Shown here: piece after piece, positions 19,976-28,946 of the stretch
Position numbering within the stretch: position 1 is the first letter of the stretch
How the letters are laid out: the number at the start of each line of letters is the position of its first letter
Source: Pilasporangium apinafurcum
Lineage: Eukaryota; Oomycota; Peronosporomycetes; Pythiales; Pythiaceae
Assembly (NCBI GenBank): GCA_001600495.1
Contig: BCKE01000022.1
Span: forward strand, 62,001 to 126,000
Direction of reading: 5' to 3'
Length of the DNA stretch: 64,000 bases
Notes under the pieces: model-generated
What the model saw: only the letters and a program-made list of their open reading frames with translations
What the model was told of the DNA's origin: nothing
Databases searched by the model: none
Made by a program: the position numbers and the translations under genes

Positions 19976-22900
19976 TTACTCGGCTTTTTTCCTGGCAGCA
20001 ATGGCGGCCAAGAAATCACCTCGACCACCACCAGCGGGTCCGCCTCGTCCTCGTCCACGAATGGCAGCCATCAGGTCCCCACCGCCGCGACCGCCGCCGT
20101 CATCTTCGCCACCGCCACCACGTGCTTTAATTGCAGCAAACAAATCTCCTCGGCCAGGACCGCGTGAATTGCCACGACCACGGCCACGAATCGCAGACAT
20201 GAGATCCATGCCACCCCGACCACCACCTCCAGCTCCTCCGTCTTCACCATCGTCTCCACCGCCACGTCCTTTGATGGCAGCAAACAAATCACCACGACCA
20301 CCACGACCACTGCGGCCTCGGCCACGCGCACCCATCATCGGATGAGGTGGACGATCACCTCCGCCTTCACCACCGTCTCCTCCACCAGTGGCTTGGGCTG
20401 CAGCGCCAGCTTCACTGGCATTCTTCTCTTTCGCTTCCTTCAGAATTTCTGCACGAGGCTTCAAGCGGCGATTCATTGGTGGACCCTTGTCCTTTAGCTT
20501 GCCCAACGTCTCTTTACTTCGTTCCTTCAAGTCCTTCATCAACTCGCGAATCACAGGGATAGCAGACCGTAATCGCTTGTCGCTCGCCTTTACCTCGTCC
20601 ATTCGTTCGTCCATACCATCGAAGCAATCCGTCACGGCATCACAATACAACAACACCAAATTGATCTCAATCGACGATCGCGTGTCTGGTGTATCGGTCG
20701 CAGCATTCCGTTTACCCGACAAGTTCATGCCCGAACGTTCAGCGAATTTGAGACTCGCCAGACGAATTTCATTAACCAGTTCACCAAATTCTGCCAATTC
20801 GACCTTAATGGTTGCTGCCGTTTCGGTCTTGTTAAGACGATGCTTCAGTCGCGTTTGGAACCACTGCAACTGACGATTTTCAATCTGATCCATCGAGGTA
20901 TCGATCAACTCACAAACACCATTCGCTTCAGCGACCAGACGTACGTTCTTGTAATGCTTCTTCAGCGCATCCGCACGGGAGTTGGCAAGCTTCGCGCGCG
21001 CCAACTCTTGAGCCTCACGTAGCGCTCGAGCTCCGGCATCATCAGGGTTACCTTTCTGCACGGTCGATTCCGTATAAACGTCTCCATCAGGAAAGCCTAG
21101 ATCTACATCGTACGCTGGCGATCGGTTGGCCTTGATAGGGCACTGTTTACCGATTAGCGGACAACCGATATCTGGATCATCACGAGTTGCGTAGGGATGA
21201 TTGTCATCGGGACCGTATTGATTCACGTGTTTGTTGTACGAGTTCACGACTGTCTTGAACGTTTCCTTAAGCGAATTGAACCAATCATATTTCTTCTTGG
21301 TCATTTCTTCGCCCTGTTGTGCTTTCCATGTATCAGCGATTTCCCTTAAGTGCATGTGCAAGGCACGACGTTCTGTGACCGTTAGACCTGTGACACGCAG
21401 ATTCTCCAGTAGCGAAGGATGGTTCTTGGCAATGTCCAATGGGTTCATACGAAGGAGTTCCAGCACATTCGTACGCTTAAACTTTCGCGCAATATCCCGC
21501 GGGATTGTCTTGCCGTTCGGTGTTTTCATGGTCTGCAGGTCCGCTTCCGACATCTTCTTCACGTCGACAGGCATCATGCGTCGTATCGCCTTCAGTGCCT
21601 TCACGTTCTCGTCATAGTTTTCTTCTTCCCATTCGCGCTCTTTACGTGCTTCTTCGGCCGCGTATTCATCGGTCAGCATCAACGCTGTATTGTATTTTTC
21701 CATATCTTGTTCCAATTTGTAGTACTCTTCGCGCAGTTGCTTCTGTATTGCTGGATCTGGATGGGTAACATCTGCTGAACCAATTTCTTGCATACGCTTG
21801 GAAATCTCTTCGACCTTGGCCTTCGCTTCTTCATATGGAATATCTGCAGCCACAGCAATACCAGCTTGTTGCAACTGCTTTTCGAGCTTGAGCAAACGAC
21901 GCAGGAGCTTGACCTGATCACTGGAAATATCCAAATTGGCAAACATATCTGCCTTAGGCTCCTCTCGCTGTCGAACGGAACGGCTGCGCTTCAGCTTCTC
22001 AACTTCAGCTTGGAGTGCACGAATTTTTTCATCGTAAGAGTTAATACCGTCAAAGAAAGCAGCGATGCTCATTTCGTCGATACCATCTTCTTGCATTTGT
22101 TTTTTCACTTCTTCCTGTGGTTTACCTTCCATGATCATACGACGATAAGGTGCAAATTTCGAAGGACCCTGAAATTCTTGAGATTGTTCTTGAATACGCC
22201 GATTCGCTTCAATCAGCTTCTGCGCCTCCTCTTGCGCTCTTCGGGCTTCCGCTGCCTGCCGTTCTGCTTCTTCTTTCGCACGTGCAGCATCAGCCATTGC
22301 AGCTTCCACAGCAGCTTTCCCTTGTTCCTGCTCCTCTCGAGCCGCGGCCATAGCTGCTTCTGCCTTCTTTCGAGCTTGCTCCAACAGCGCTCGTGCTTCT
22401 TCTTCTGCTCGCGCGGCATGGTGAGTAGCTTCATCAGCAGCCATCTGAGCTTCCGCTTGGATCTTGATCATTTCGTCACGTTCGTTCATGACCCCAGATC
22501 TGTTCAGGTCGTCTTCAAGCCGGCCACGTTCTTGCTCTTCTTGGTAGGCTTTTGCTTTATTAATATACTCCAATGCTAGTGTGAGAACAGCACCGGAGGA
22601 TCGACTACCAAGCGCAAGTGGGAACTTCTTTGTGACCTTTTGCATATTTGGCAATGATTTCAACGGGATCGTCAACGTTGCAATCAACTCGGATGATCGG
22701 AACACATGCTCGTCAAAAACACGAATTTCGACCACCATATCGTCGCTCGGAGCTTCAAACGATGCGGAGTTATCTTGCTTCCAGACAGGAGACCGTTGAC
22801 CTTTTACCACCGATGTTTTAAACGTTTCGGCACCCACTGTCACTTCACACATGGCATTGACAGAGCTGCCCTGTTTACTCAAATTTGTGGCTGAGATCAC

Positions 22901-24298
22901 ACCAACATGCACCACAGGTGTCGAAAACGTCTCGTAGTTGAACTGTGACAAGCGATTACCACCGCGACTGAGGAACCCGCTGCCATCAACGGAGATACTA
23001 TCACTACGCTGGGAACGCAAGGCCTTTGCTTCTCGTAACGATTCGCTGAGGTTCTGTGTCCGATTGACAGTCTTCGAGGCATCAATAGCAAGCTTGATGG
23101 CATCCATCCATCCTTTTTTATCCGAATCCGACGTACACGCCATGACTAATCGACGATCATCCACACGCAACTCCAACAGGTACTCTGCTAACACATTGGG
23201 TGACTTGCAAACCACATCCGACGTTCCAGGTAGCGAACGTACTGTACACCGATGATTCAGAAAACTCATTTCACCACGCGACGTGGTCGAACTCGGGTTC
23301 TTGAAATATTCAATCTTCGACACACTGAGCACAAAGTAGCGTGACTTCCAGTTGCGCATGACACGTCCTTGCTTATACATTCTGCCTTTCTTAATAGTTG
23401 CCGACTGGTTGTCCATAATTAACTGTGCGATCGACTTGTTATCATCAGCGTCATTGCCGTCATCCTTGACGATTCGTGGACTCTTCATTAGCCGTTGCTT
23501 CACCTTTGAAGTCGACTCGCGGATGCGGAACGACTCCGAATGGCGCGAATTCACGCGTTGTACGTCTGCGAGTTTGTCTTTCGGGACAAACTGCAATGTC
23601 TTAGGCGATGGCGCATTCCGCAGTACTACCATGACTTCCGAGTACGGCATGCAGAGCACGTCTGTGTCGTTTACCTTGTACACGATATCACCAATACTGA
23701 TCATGCCGCTTGTCTTCGCCTGACCCTTCAACGCACGCACCACAGCACCATCAATTCCATACCGCACGGCTTCTTCTAGATTCAATCCCATGGGGCCTTC
23801 GTCAAACACAACAGCGTAGGTCGTGAGTTGTGTATCAAGGTCATTTTCCTTATTACTCTTGTGTTTCTGTCGCTGCACTTCTTCGCGTCGCGCTTCATCG
23901 ACTTCAAACGAAATCGCCAACGGCCGCGGCAATTTTCGAATCAAATCGATCGCTTCCGAAAAACCCATGCCATCGACATTGTTCCCACCGATCGCGACGA
24001 TCAAATCGCCCGCTTGGACTTTACCTTCCAAGAGTGGATTATCAATATTGTCGATGCTCAAACCGTGCATGATCACACCGTTCTTTGGCGGCATGAGCTT
24101 CACGCCGAGTTTTTCCTTCGCTGGTAATTCAATGACAACGACATTGCCATCTGTACCACTACCATTGCTGTCGCCATTCTGTTGTTGCTCCTGGTCTTGC
24201 TCAATTTCACCCTCTGGTCGATCAGAGCCACAGGCAACACATGAGTCAGTGCCGTCAGTGTTCTGGTCGAACTCACACGCTCGACAGACCCACGGCAT
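19976..24298 (-). CDS. RanBP2-Znf / PDZ / PDZ / PH / C2 / coiled-coil protein with repeated WH2-like tail
   Basis: One uninterrupted frame of 1,440 residues. Order: RanBP2-type zinc finger (WVCRAC..CVAC, 3-23); two PDZ domains (about 53-135 and 158-240); PH domain (303-407, KKGRMYKQG, ending in KKGWMDAIKLA); C2 domain (460-578, lacking the Asp pattern of calcium-binding C2s); a long Ala/Glu/Arg coiled coil (about 585-760); and an alpha-helical region (about 800-1300) I do not recognise. The Gly/Arg-rich tail (last ~110 residues) holds five short repeats of the type GRGDLFAAIKGRGG. These repeats resemble WH2 actin-binding motifs (LLxxIxxG..), although the Gly/Arg context also resembles RGG boxes. 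The mix of lipid-binding, scaffold and possible actin-binding parts suggests a membrane-cytoskeleton organiser; this is inference. Close paralogues lie at 16139 and 26126. Confidence 0.85.
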   Translation of the reverse strand: MPWVCRACEFDQNTDGTDSCVACGSDRPEGEIEQDQEQQQNGDSNGSGTDGNVVVIELPAKEKLGVKLMPPKNGVIMHGLSIDNIDNPLLEGKVQAGDLIVAIGGNNVDGMGFSEAIDLIRKLPRPLAISFEVDEARREEVQRQKHKSNKENDLDTQLTTYAVVFDEGPMGLNLEEAVRYGIDGAVVRALKGQAKTSGMISIGDIVYKVNDTDVLCMPYSEVMVVLRNAPSPKTLQFVPKDKLADVQRVNSRHSESFRIRESTSKVKQRLMKSPRIVKDDGNDADDNKSIAQLIMDNQSATIKKGRMYKQGRVMRNWKSRYFVLSVSKIEYFKNPSSTTSRGEMSFLNHRCTVRSLPGTSDVVCKSPNVLAEYLLELRVDDRRLVMACTSDSDKKGWMDAIKLAIDASKTVNRTQNLSESLREAKALRSQRSDSISVDGSGFLSRGGNRLSQFNYETFSTPVVHVGVISATNLSKQGSSVNAMCEVTVGAETFKTSVVKGQRSPVWKQDNSASFEAPSDDMVVEIRVFDEHVFRSSELIATLTIPLKSLPNMQKVTKKFPLALGSRSSGAVLTLALEYINKAKAYQEEQERGRLEDDLNRSGVMNERDEMIKIQAEAQMAADEATHHAARAEEEARALLEQARKKAEAAMAAAREEQEQGKAAVEAAMADAARAKEEAERQAAEARRAQEEAQKLIEANRRIQEQSQEFQGPSKFAPYRRMIMEGKPQEEVKKQMQEDGIDEMSIAAFFDGINSYDEKIRALQAEVEKLKRSRSVRQREEPKADMFANLDISSDQVKLLRRLLKLEKQLQQAGIAVAADIPYEEAKAKVEEISKRMQEIGSADVTHPDPAIQKQLREEYYKLEQDMEKYNTALMLTDEYAAEEARKEREWEEENYDENVKALKAIRRMMPVDVKKMSEADLQTMKTPNGKTIPRDIARKFKRTNVLELLRMNPLDIAKNHPSLLENLRVTGLTVTERRALHMHLREIADTWKAQQGEEMTKKKYDWFNSLKETFKTVVNSYNKHVNQYGPDDNHPYATRDDPDIGCPLIGKQCPIKANRSPAYDVDLGFPDGDVYTESTVQKGNPDDAGARALREAQELARAKLANSRADALKKHYKNVRLVAEANGVCELIDTSMDQIENRQLQWFQTRLKHRLNKTETAATIKVELAEFGELVNEIRLASLKFAERSGMNLSGKRNAATDTPDTRSSIEINLVLLYCDAVTDCFDGMDERMDEVKASDKRLRSAIPVIRELMKDLKERSKETLGKLKDKGPPMNRRLKPRAEILKEAKEKNASEAGAAAQATGGGDGGEGGGDRPPHPMMGARGRGRSGRGGRGDLFAAIKGRGGGDDGEDGGAGGGGRGGMDLMSAIRGRGRGNSRGPGRGDLFAAIKARGGGGEDDGGGRGGGDLMAAIRGRGRGGPAGGGRGDFLAAIAARKKAE
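20000..20335 (-). repeat. Coding repeat: five D[LF][FML]xAI[KRA] units in a Gly/Arg tail
   Basis: Units read DLFAAIKGRG, DLMSAIRGRG, DLFAAIKARG, DLMAAIRGRG and DFLAAIAARK, spaced about 18-25 residues apart by Gly/Asp/Glu-rich linkers. The alternation of two unit types suggests duplication of a two-unit block. Confidence 0.75.
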
Positions 24299-25070
24299 CT
24301 CAGTGATTTGTGTTCAATTCTACTCGACGATTAGGATAATTTATATACAGTACCGGCGCGCGGAACTTCTTTAACCCACCAAGAGAGAGGAAAAAAAATC
24401 TGTTTAAAGAAGAAAATCAAGCGCGGGGAGAGGAGCACCGTCTGGAGGCAGGGACTACTTCTCTATTACCTCGCAGACAGACGCACCACACGCACACACC
24501 GACAGATAGAGAGGGAAAGACAAATGTGTCAACCGTTCCTTTCTTCCTTCCTTCCTTCTTTCCTCCTCTTCTTCCCTCGTTGCCGCTTTTCGCTTTGTGG
24601 CTTGGGGTGGAAGCGGCTCGAATCGACGATGTCCCGAAATTGGAGAATGTTATATTCGGGACCGCGGTAGCCAGAGGGTTCCGCGTTGGAATCTATTAAA
24701 CAAGGGATAAATCACACCCTCTTCCACCGACGTGGTGATCGCCTCGTCGCTTATAGTTGCCTTCGCTTTGACGAAAGATGGTTTGACAAGAAATAGAACC
24801 CCGATCGTCTGTTCGACTATTTATCCTAGTGGCAGATATCTACAGTGTTGTTCATCAGTCTCTTCAATATACCCACGCAATATACGTCATTCATACAGTT
24901 CATGTGTGGAAGGTATTGAGGACACACCTGGACTTGTTATTGGGATCACATAGATATAGTCTTACAACAGGGCTACATAACATACATCGTCTGTCTGACT
25001 GGTCTGGCCAGAGCATGAGTAGACAATGGGGTCCCTGGCCTCTGCATCAGTAACTTAATAATTTGAGGGC
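24299..25070. other. Intergenic stretch with CT-rich promoter side
   Basis: Bases 24530-24580 are a CTT/CCTT-rich run. 24720-25060 holds short plus-strand frames without recognised motifs, possibly decayed repeat. The promoter of the 1,440-residue gene should be near 24300-24450. Confidence 0.4.
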
Positions 25071-26041
25071 TCAGGAAATCACAAGGTTCTCAAGAGATAC
25101 GAAGGTATTAAAATGATGATTCCTGGCTTTTGTTTTCTGTGTGGTCAGCTTGGATCTGACAAGTACTTGGACGAGTAGACACCTCGAGGAAGGCAGACCC
25201 GACACCTGGACCAAATTGACCCACAAGTAAATCTTTATCCTTCAGAAAGATGGTTTTAGCTGCGTTGATATTGCGATTTGTAACCAAGTTACATGATGAA
25301 CACAAAACTTCTCTCTGTGTTTGGATACTCTAGTTGACTCTCCTACAGCAAGAACATGCTTTTGAAATATAGTCTTCTTTGCATTCAATCCCATGTCCTC
25401 CTGATCGCTTCATCTTGTACTCCAGCACTTTCTTGAATGTATGATGACATAACATGAACATTGTTCTCAAAACCTTGCTGGAGATTCGTTTTTGTTTCCA
25501 AGTCATCTCAGATGTACCAAACATTGGAAGTAGGCTTTGATTGTAATTGTGTAATAACCACTTTGAAACCTTGTGATGCATATCTGATATCATTGCTTTC
25601 ATTCGATTGTATAATTGAACAATTGATCGTCTTGTGCGATAACATTTGTGCTTGGACTTTTCATTTCTCAACTTTGACTTGAGACGATCAATCAAAAGAC
25701 AACACGTGAAAATCTTGTCTTTATCCTTGAAATCCTTAACACTCAATGTTAACCCTTGGAGTTGTATATCATGATGAAACTACAAACTCTAGGATCGGTC
25801 GCTTCTTGGCAGTCAATGCAAACTCTTTCACTTGCGGGATACAAAGATAAAACCGTCCTTCTCATGTTCTCTGCAATTAAATCGAATATTACATTTCTGA
25901 AAGAGGTTGCTTGGTTTTAAGCTCTTGATGCACCTTATCAAGATATTTTGGGGAAAAGTGAACGACATCTTTTTGAGAGGGTGTGATCGATCAAGGACGA
26001 ATTTCAATTGACGTTGCGTTATCTTTTCTTGGCTTGAAAGT
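25071..26041 (-). mobile_element. Fanzor relic B2, 5'-truncated
   Basis: Nearly identical by eye to 60901-61870 (relic B3) over ~970 bp, starting at CAGGAAATCACAAGGTTCTC and stopping at CTTGGCTTGA, where B3 continues. The minus strand encodes the RuvC middle part (25746-25330: HKVSKWLLHNYNQSLLPMF, SSKVLRTMFMLCHHTF, EDYISKACSCCRRVN). After an in-frame TAG it encodes EVLCSSCNLVTNRNINAAKT (25305-25108). The N-terminal domain is absent. The right edge lies 85 bp from the stop codon of the truncated PDZ gene. Confidence 0.8.
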
Positions 26042-26125
26042 AAATATCCCTTCATTGCGTACAGATACCAATTTTTTTGTCGACACTATATCTTACACAT
26101 CTTCGCATTCCGGTCCGCACAGCAA

Positions 26126-28000
26126 TCACCATATCAGCTTGACAGTTCCACGCTTGCGCTGCAACATTGGAATGGTCTCGTCTCGCGCATCCATATCATC
26201 AAAGAACGCGACTATACTCAACTCATCGATCCCGTCCTGCTGCATCTTTAGTTTCGCTTCGTGTCTGGTTCGGCCATCGAGTACCATTCTATGGTACGGT
26301 CGCAACCGCTCTACGAGCCTTTTCATCTCCTGCTGAATGTGCCAGTTGTCCGCGATCAATCGCTCTGCTTCTAACTGTGCTCGCCGAGCTTCTGCAGCTT
26401 GTCGTTCTGCTTCTTGTTTCGCTTGAGCAGCTTGCGCCAGTGCGGCTTCCACGGCTGCCTTCCCACGCTCCTGCTCTTCACGTGCAGCAGCTAACACTGC
26501 TTCAGCCTGTTCCCGCGCTTGCTCAAGCAAAGCTCTTGATTGCGCGGCTTCCTCTGCTGCTATCTGCGCCGCTGTTTGAATCTGAATTAGTTCATCGCGC
26601 TCATCCACAATACCAGGCGGGCCCAGTTCGGTATCCATTTGTGCTGTATCTTCCGCATCTTGATATGCCTTGGCCCTATTAACGTATTCTAATGTTAACG
26701 TGAGGAATGCACCGGCTGAAGGTCCACCGAGCGCGAGAGGAAAGTTCTTGGTGCATTTTTGCATATTCGGTAACGACTTTAACGGAAAAATCAATGCCGC
26801 GATTAACTCGGAAGAGCGGAAGAAATGCTCATCAAAGACCCGAATTTCGACCATCATGTCTTCATTGGGTACTTCGAATGACGCCGAGTTGTCCTGCTTC
26901 CACACAGGCGACCGTTGACCTGTTACAACCGAAGTTTTGAATGTTTCCTTCCCGACTGTGACTTCACACATTGCGTTGACTGTACTGCCGTCATTCGCCA
27001 AATTTGTGGCAGATATCACACGAAGATGGAGAATGGGTGTCGAGTAACCTTCGTAATTGAGCAGCGATAGTCGATTTCCTCCATGTCTCGCAGACAGATT
27101 CTCCACTGCTAACTGTTGGATCGTTTTATTACTATCATCGTCATCTTCGTCGTCATGTTTCTCGTCTGAGTGGCTTCGTGTTACCTGCTTTCGGAAGCGA
27201 CGCTTCATGTCAGCGAGAGCTTCCTTACGGATGAGAAACGATCCTGTACGTAGCGAACTGATACGCTGCACGTCTGGCAGTTGGTCTTTTGGAATGAAAC
27301 ACAGTGTCTTCTCTGAAGAGCAAACGTCACGTAGCACATTCATGACCTCTGTGTACGGTCGACAGAGCACATCTGTGTCATTCACTTTGCTAAGAATATC
27401 ACCGACTTTGATCTTGCCGCAGGCCATGGCCTGTCCAGTAAGTTCACAGACCACTGCACCATCAATGCCGAATCGTTTTGGTGCTTCTTCAAGCTTCAAC
27501 CCCATCGGCATATCATCAAACACGACCGTATAAGTCGGGAGCTGTTTACTAAGATTATTGGCTTTCATAATACTGTGCTTCTGTCGCTGTATCTCTGTGC
27601 GTCTCGCTTCATTAATCTGAAACACAATCTCGATAGGACGTAGCAAATCGCGAATCAAAGCAACCGCGTCGACAAATTTCATCTGGTCAACTGATTTACC
27701 ACCGATAGTGATGATCAAATCGCCTGCTTGGACATCATTCGTCAAACTAGGGTTGTCAACGCTGTCGATCATCAGTCCGTGCTTAACCACGCCATCGATT
27801 GGCGTTATCAGCTTCACCCCAAGCTTCTCCTGTGCAGATAAGATAATTACAATCAACTTGTGTTTCCCGTCACAGTGATCCTTCATTTGCTCCTGGTGGG
27901 TCGAAAGTTCTTTTTTATTTCTGTTATTGACGTCCTTATCGACTGCAGACGATGAATCTACCGCTACATGAGCTGGTGTAGCCGTCGTAGGTGTTGGCAT
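26126..28000 (-). CDS. Two-PDZ / C2 / coiled-coil protein, C-terminally truncated paralogue
   Basis: Single frame of 624 residues from the ATG at 28000; the longer frame upstream lacks an ATG. The leader MPTPTTATPAHVAVDSS resembles that of the 16139 gene in composition. PDZ1 is at about 49-132 and PDZ2 at 155-237. There is then a direct jump to a C2 domain (STPILHLRVISATNLAND..) where the 1,440-residue paralogue has a PH domain, so the PH domain has been lost. A coiled coil rich in Ala/Glu/Arg follows. The protein ends at DETIPMLQRKRGTVKLIW, while the paralogue continues for over 600 residues after the matching DEKIRALQAEVEKL. The truncation lies right beside Fanzor relic B2, which probably cut the gene. 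It may be a functional short form or a decaying gene; the remaining frame is intact. Confidence 0.8.
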   Translation of the reverse strand: MPTPTTATPAHVAVDSSSAVDKDVNNRNKKELSTHQEQMKDHCDGKHKLIVIILSAQEKLGVKLITPIDGVVKHGLMIDSVDNPSLTNDVQAGDLIITIGGKSVDQMKFVDAVALIRDLLRPIEIVFQINEARRTEIQRQKHSIMKANNLSKQLPTYTVVFDDMPMGLKLEEAPKRFGIDGAVVCELTGQAMACGKIKVGDILSKVNDTDVLCRPYTEVMNVLRDVCSSEKTLCFIPKDQLPDVQRISSLRTGSFLIRKEALADMKRRFRKQVTRSHSDEKHDDEDDDDSNKTIQQLAVENLSARHGGNRLSLLNYEGYSTPILHLRVISATNLANDGSTVNAMCEVTVGKETFKTSVVTGQRSPVWKQDNSASFEVPNEDMMVEIRVFDEHFFRSSELIAALIFPLKSLPNMQKCTKNFPLALGGPSAGAFLTLTLEYVNRAKAYQDAEDTAQMDTELGPPGIVDERDELIQIQTAAQIAAEEAAQSRALLEQAREQAEAVLAAAREEQERGKAAVEAALAQAAQAKQEAERQAAEARRAQLEAERLIADNWHIQQEMKRLVERLRPYHRMVLDGRTRHEAKLKMQQDGIDELSIVAFFDDMDARDETIPMLQRKRGTVKLIW

Positions 28001-28946
28001 GTTTATCACTCTTTCACTTTGGTTGTGCCTGTTGCTGAGTTGCGTGCTCACACAGAAATGCCCCCATCCTCTTTCGGCGATCTTTGTCGCACTACTGTTA
28101 CTATAACCTTTCTCTTCCAGAAATACGGGACATGTGATGCCCCGCAATCCCGAATTTTTTGAAAATAAGTCAAGTGGTATGATAAATGATGGCTGCTATG
28201 ATCGCACAAATGGCTACATGTGCTATGACTTTGTTCTTATGCCGTACAGCTTTCACAAGAGCTGTGACGTGTGCCATATCCATACTTAATAATCATCTAG
28301 TTATCCATGTGTGATCGCATTCTTAGCAAATGTATTTGACCACTACGTGGCCATTGCGAGAAAATTGCTATTGAAGTTTGGTGACAACTGTTCGTACTTA
28401 GGTGAAGTTTTGAGAAAAACACGATTTCATATTTTTGTCGAAAATACACTTGCATTTTCATCATGCTTGGGTGAGAGCAAAACGAGTGAATGCATCATGG
28501 ATCTTATCCCACCGACAGCTCTATGAAACCCGAAGGTTGACCATCTATTCTGTACGTGTGTAGATACATTCAACAGCTGCCTATGAAGGCCACCTTCATC
28601 AACTATCAGCAGTAGCAAGATTGAATAACGTCGACTAGTCGCCCACTGCAATAAGATTAAGCAGCCAAAATTTGTGGATTAAACCTATATAATTTCATCC
28701 ACTGAAACGTGTATTTCAGTAATACAATTTTTTCTGTCCCTTACAAAAAAATTATATGAGGGATCAATTCGTAAAATTAGGAACTTGATGACTATCACCG
28801 CATCCTCTCGTTTAAGTACGCTTTGTCTATCCTATTGACAAATTGGGTCGATCTATCACTGGTCGTTGGATTCGGAAAAAGGCGGGTAACGCGGACGGGA
28901 ACGGCAAAAGCTCCATTCTCCATCGGTATTAGTTCTCCGAGCAACC
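28001..28946. other. Divergent intergenic stretch
   Basis: Lies between the start of the truncated PDZ gene and the nucleoporin. No ORF with family features; AT-rich around 28660-28800. Both promoters are expected here. Confidence 0.4.

Noticed and set aside
19941-20345. Pro/Arg-rich plus-strand frame
   Set aside because: It is the complement of the Gly/Arg/Ala repeat tail of the minus-strand PDZ gene, which has clear homology and domain structure.
21788-22579. 263-codon plus-strand frame rich in Leu/Phe/Ser
   Set aside because: Antisense shadow of the coiled-coil region of the 1,440-residue gene; Glu/Arg codon bias on one strand produces open frames on the other.
24732-24953. Plus-strand frame starting MVIASSLIVAFALTKDG, vaguely like the transposase piece at 15783
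   Set aside because: The similarity covers about ten residues and then stops; too weak to call.
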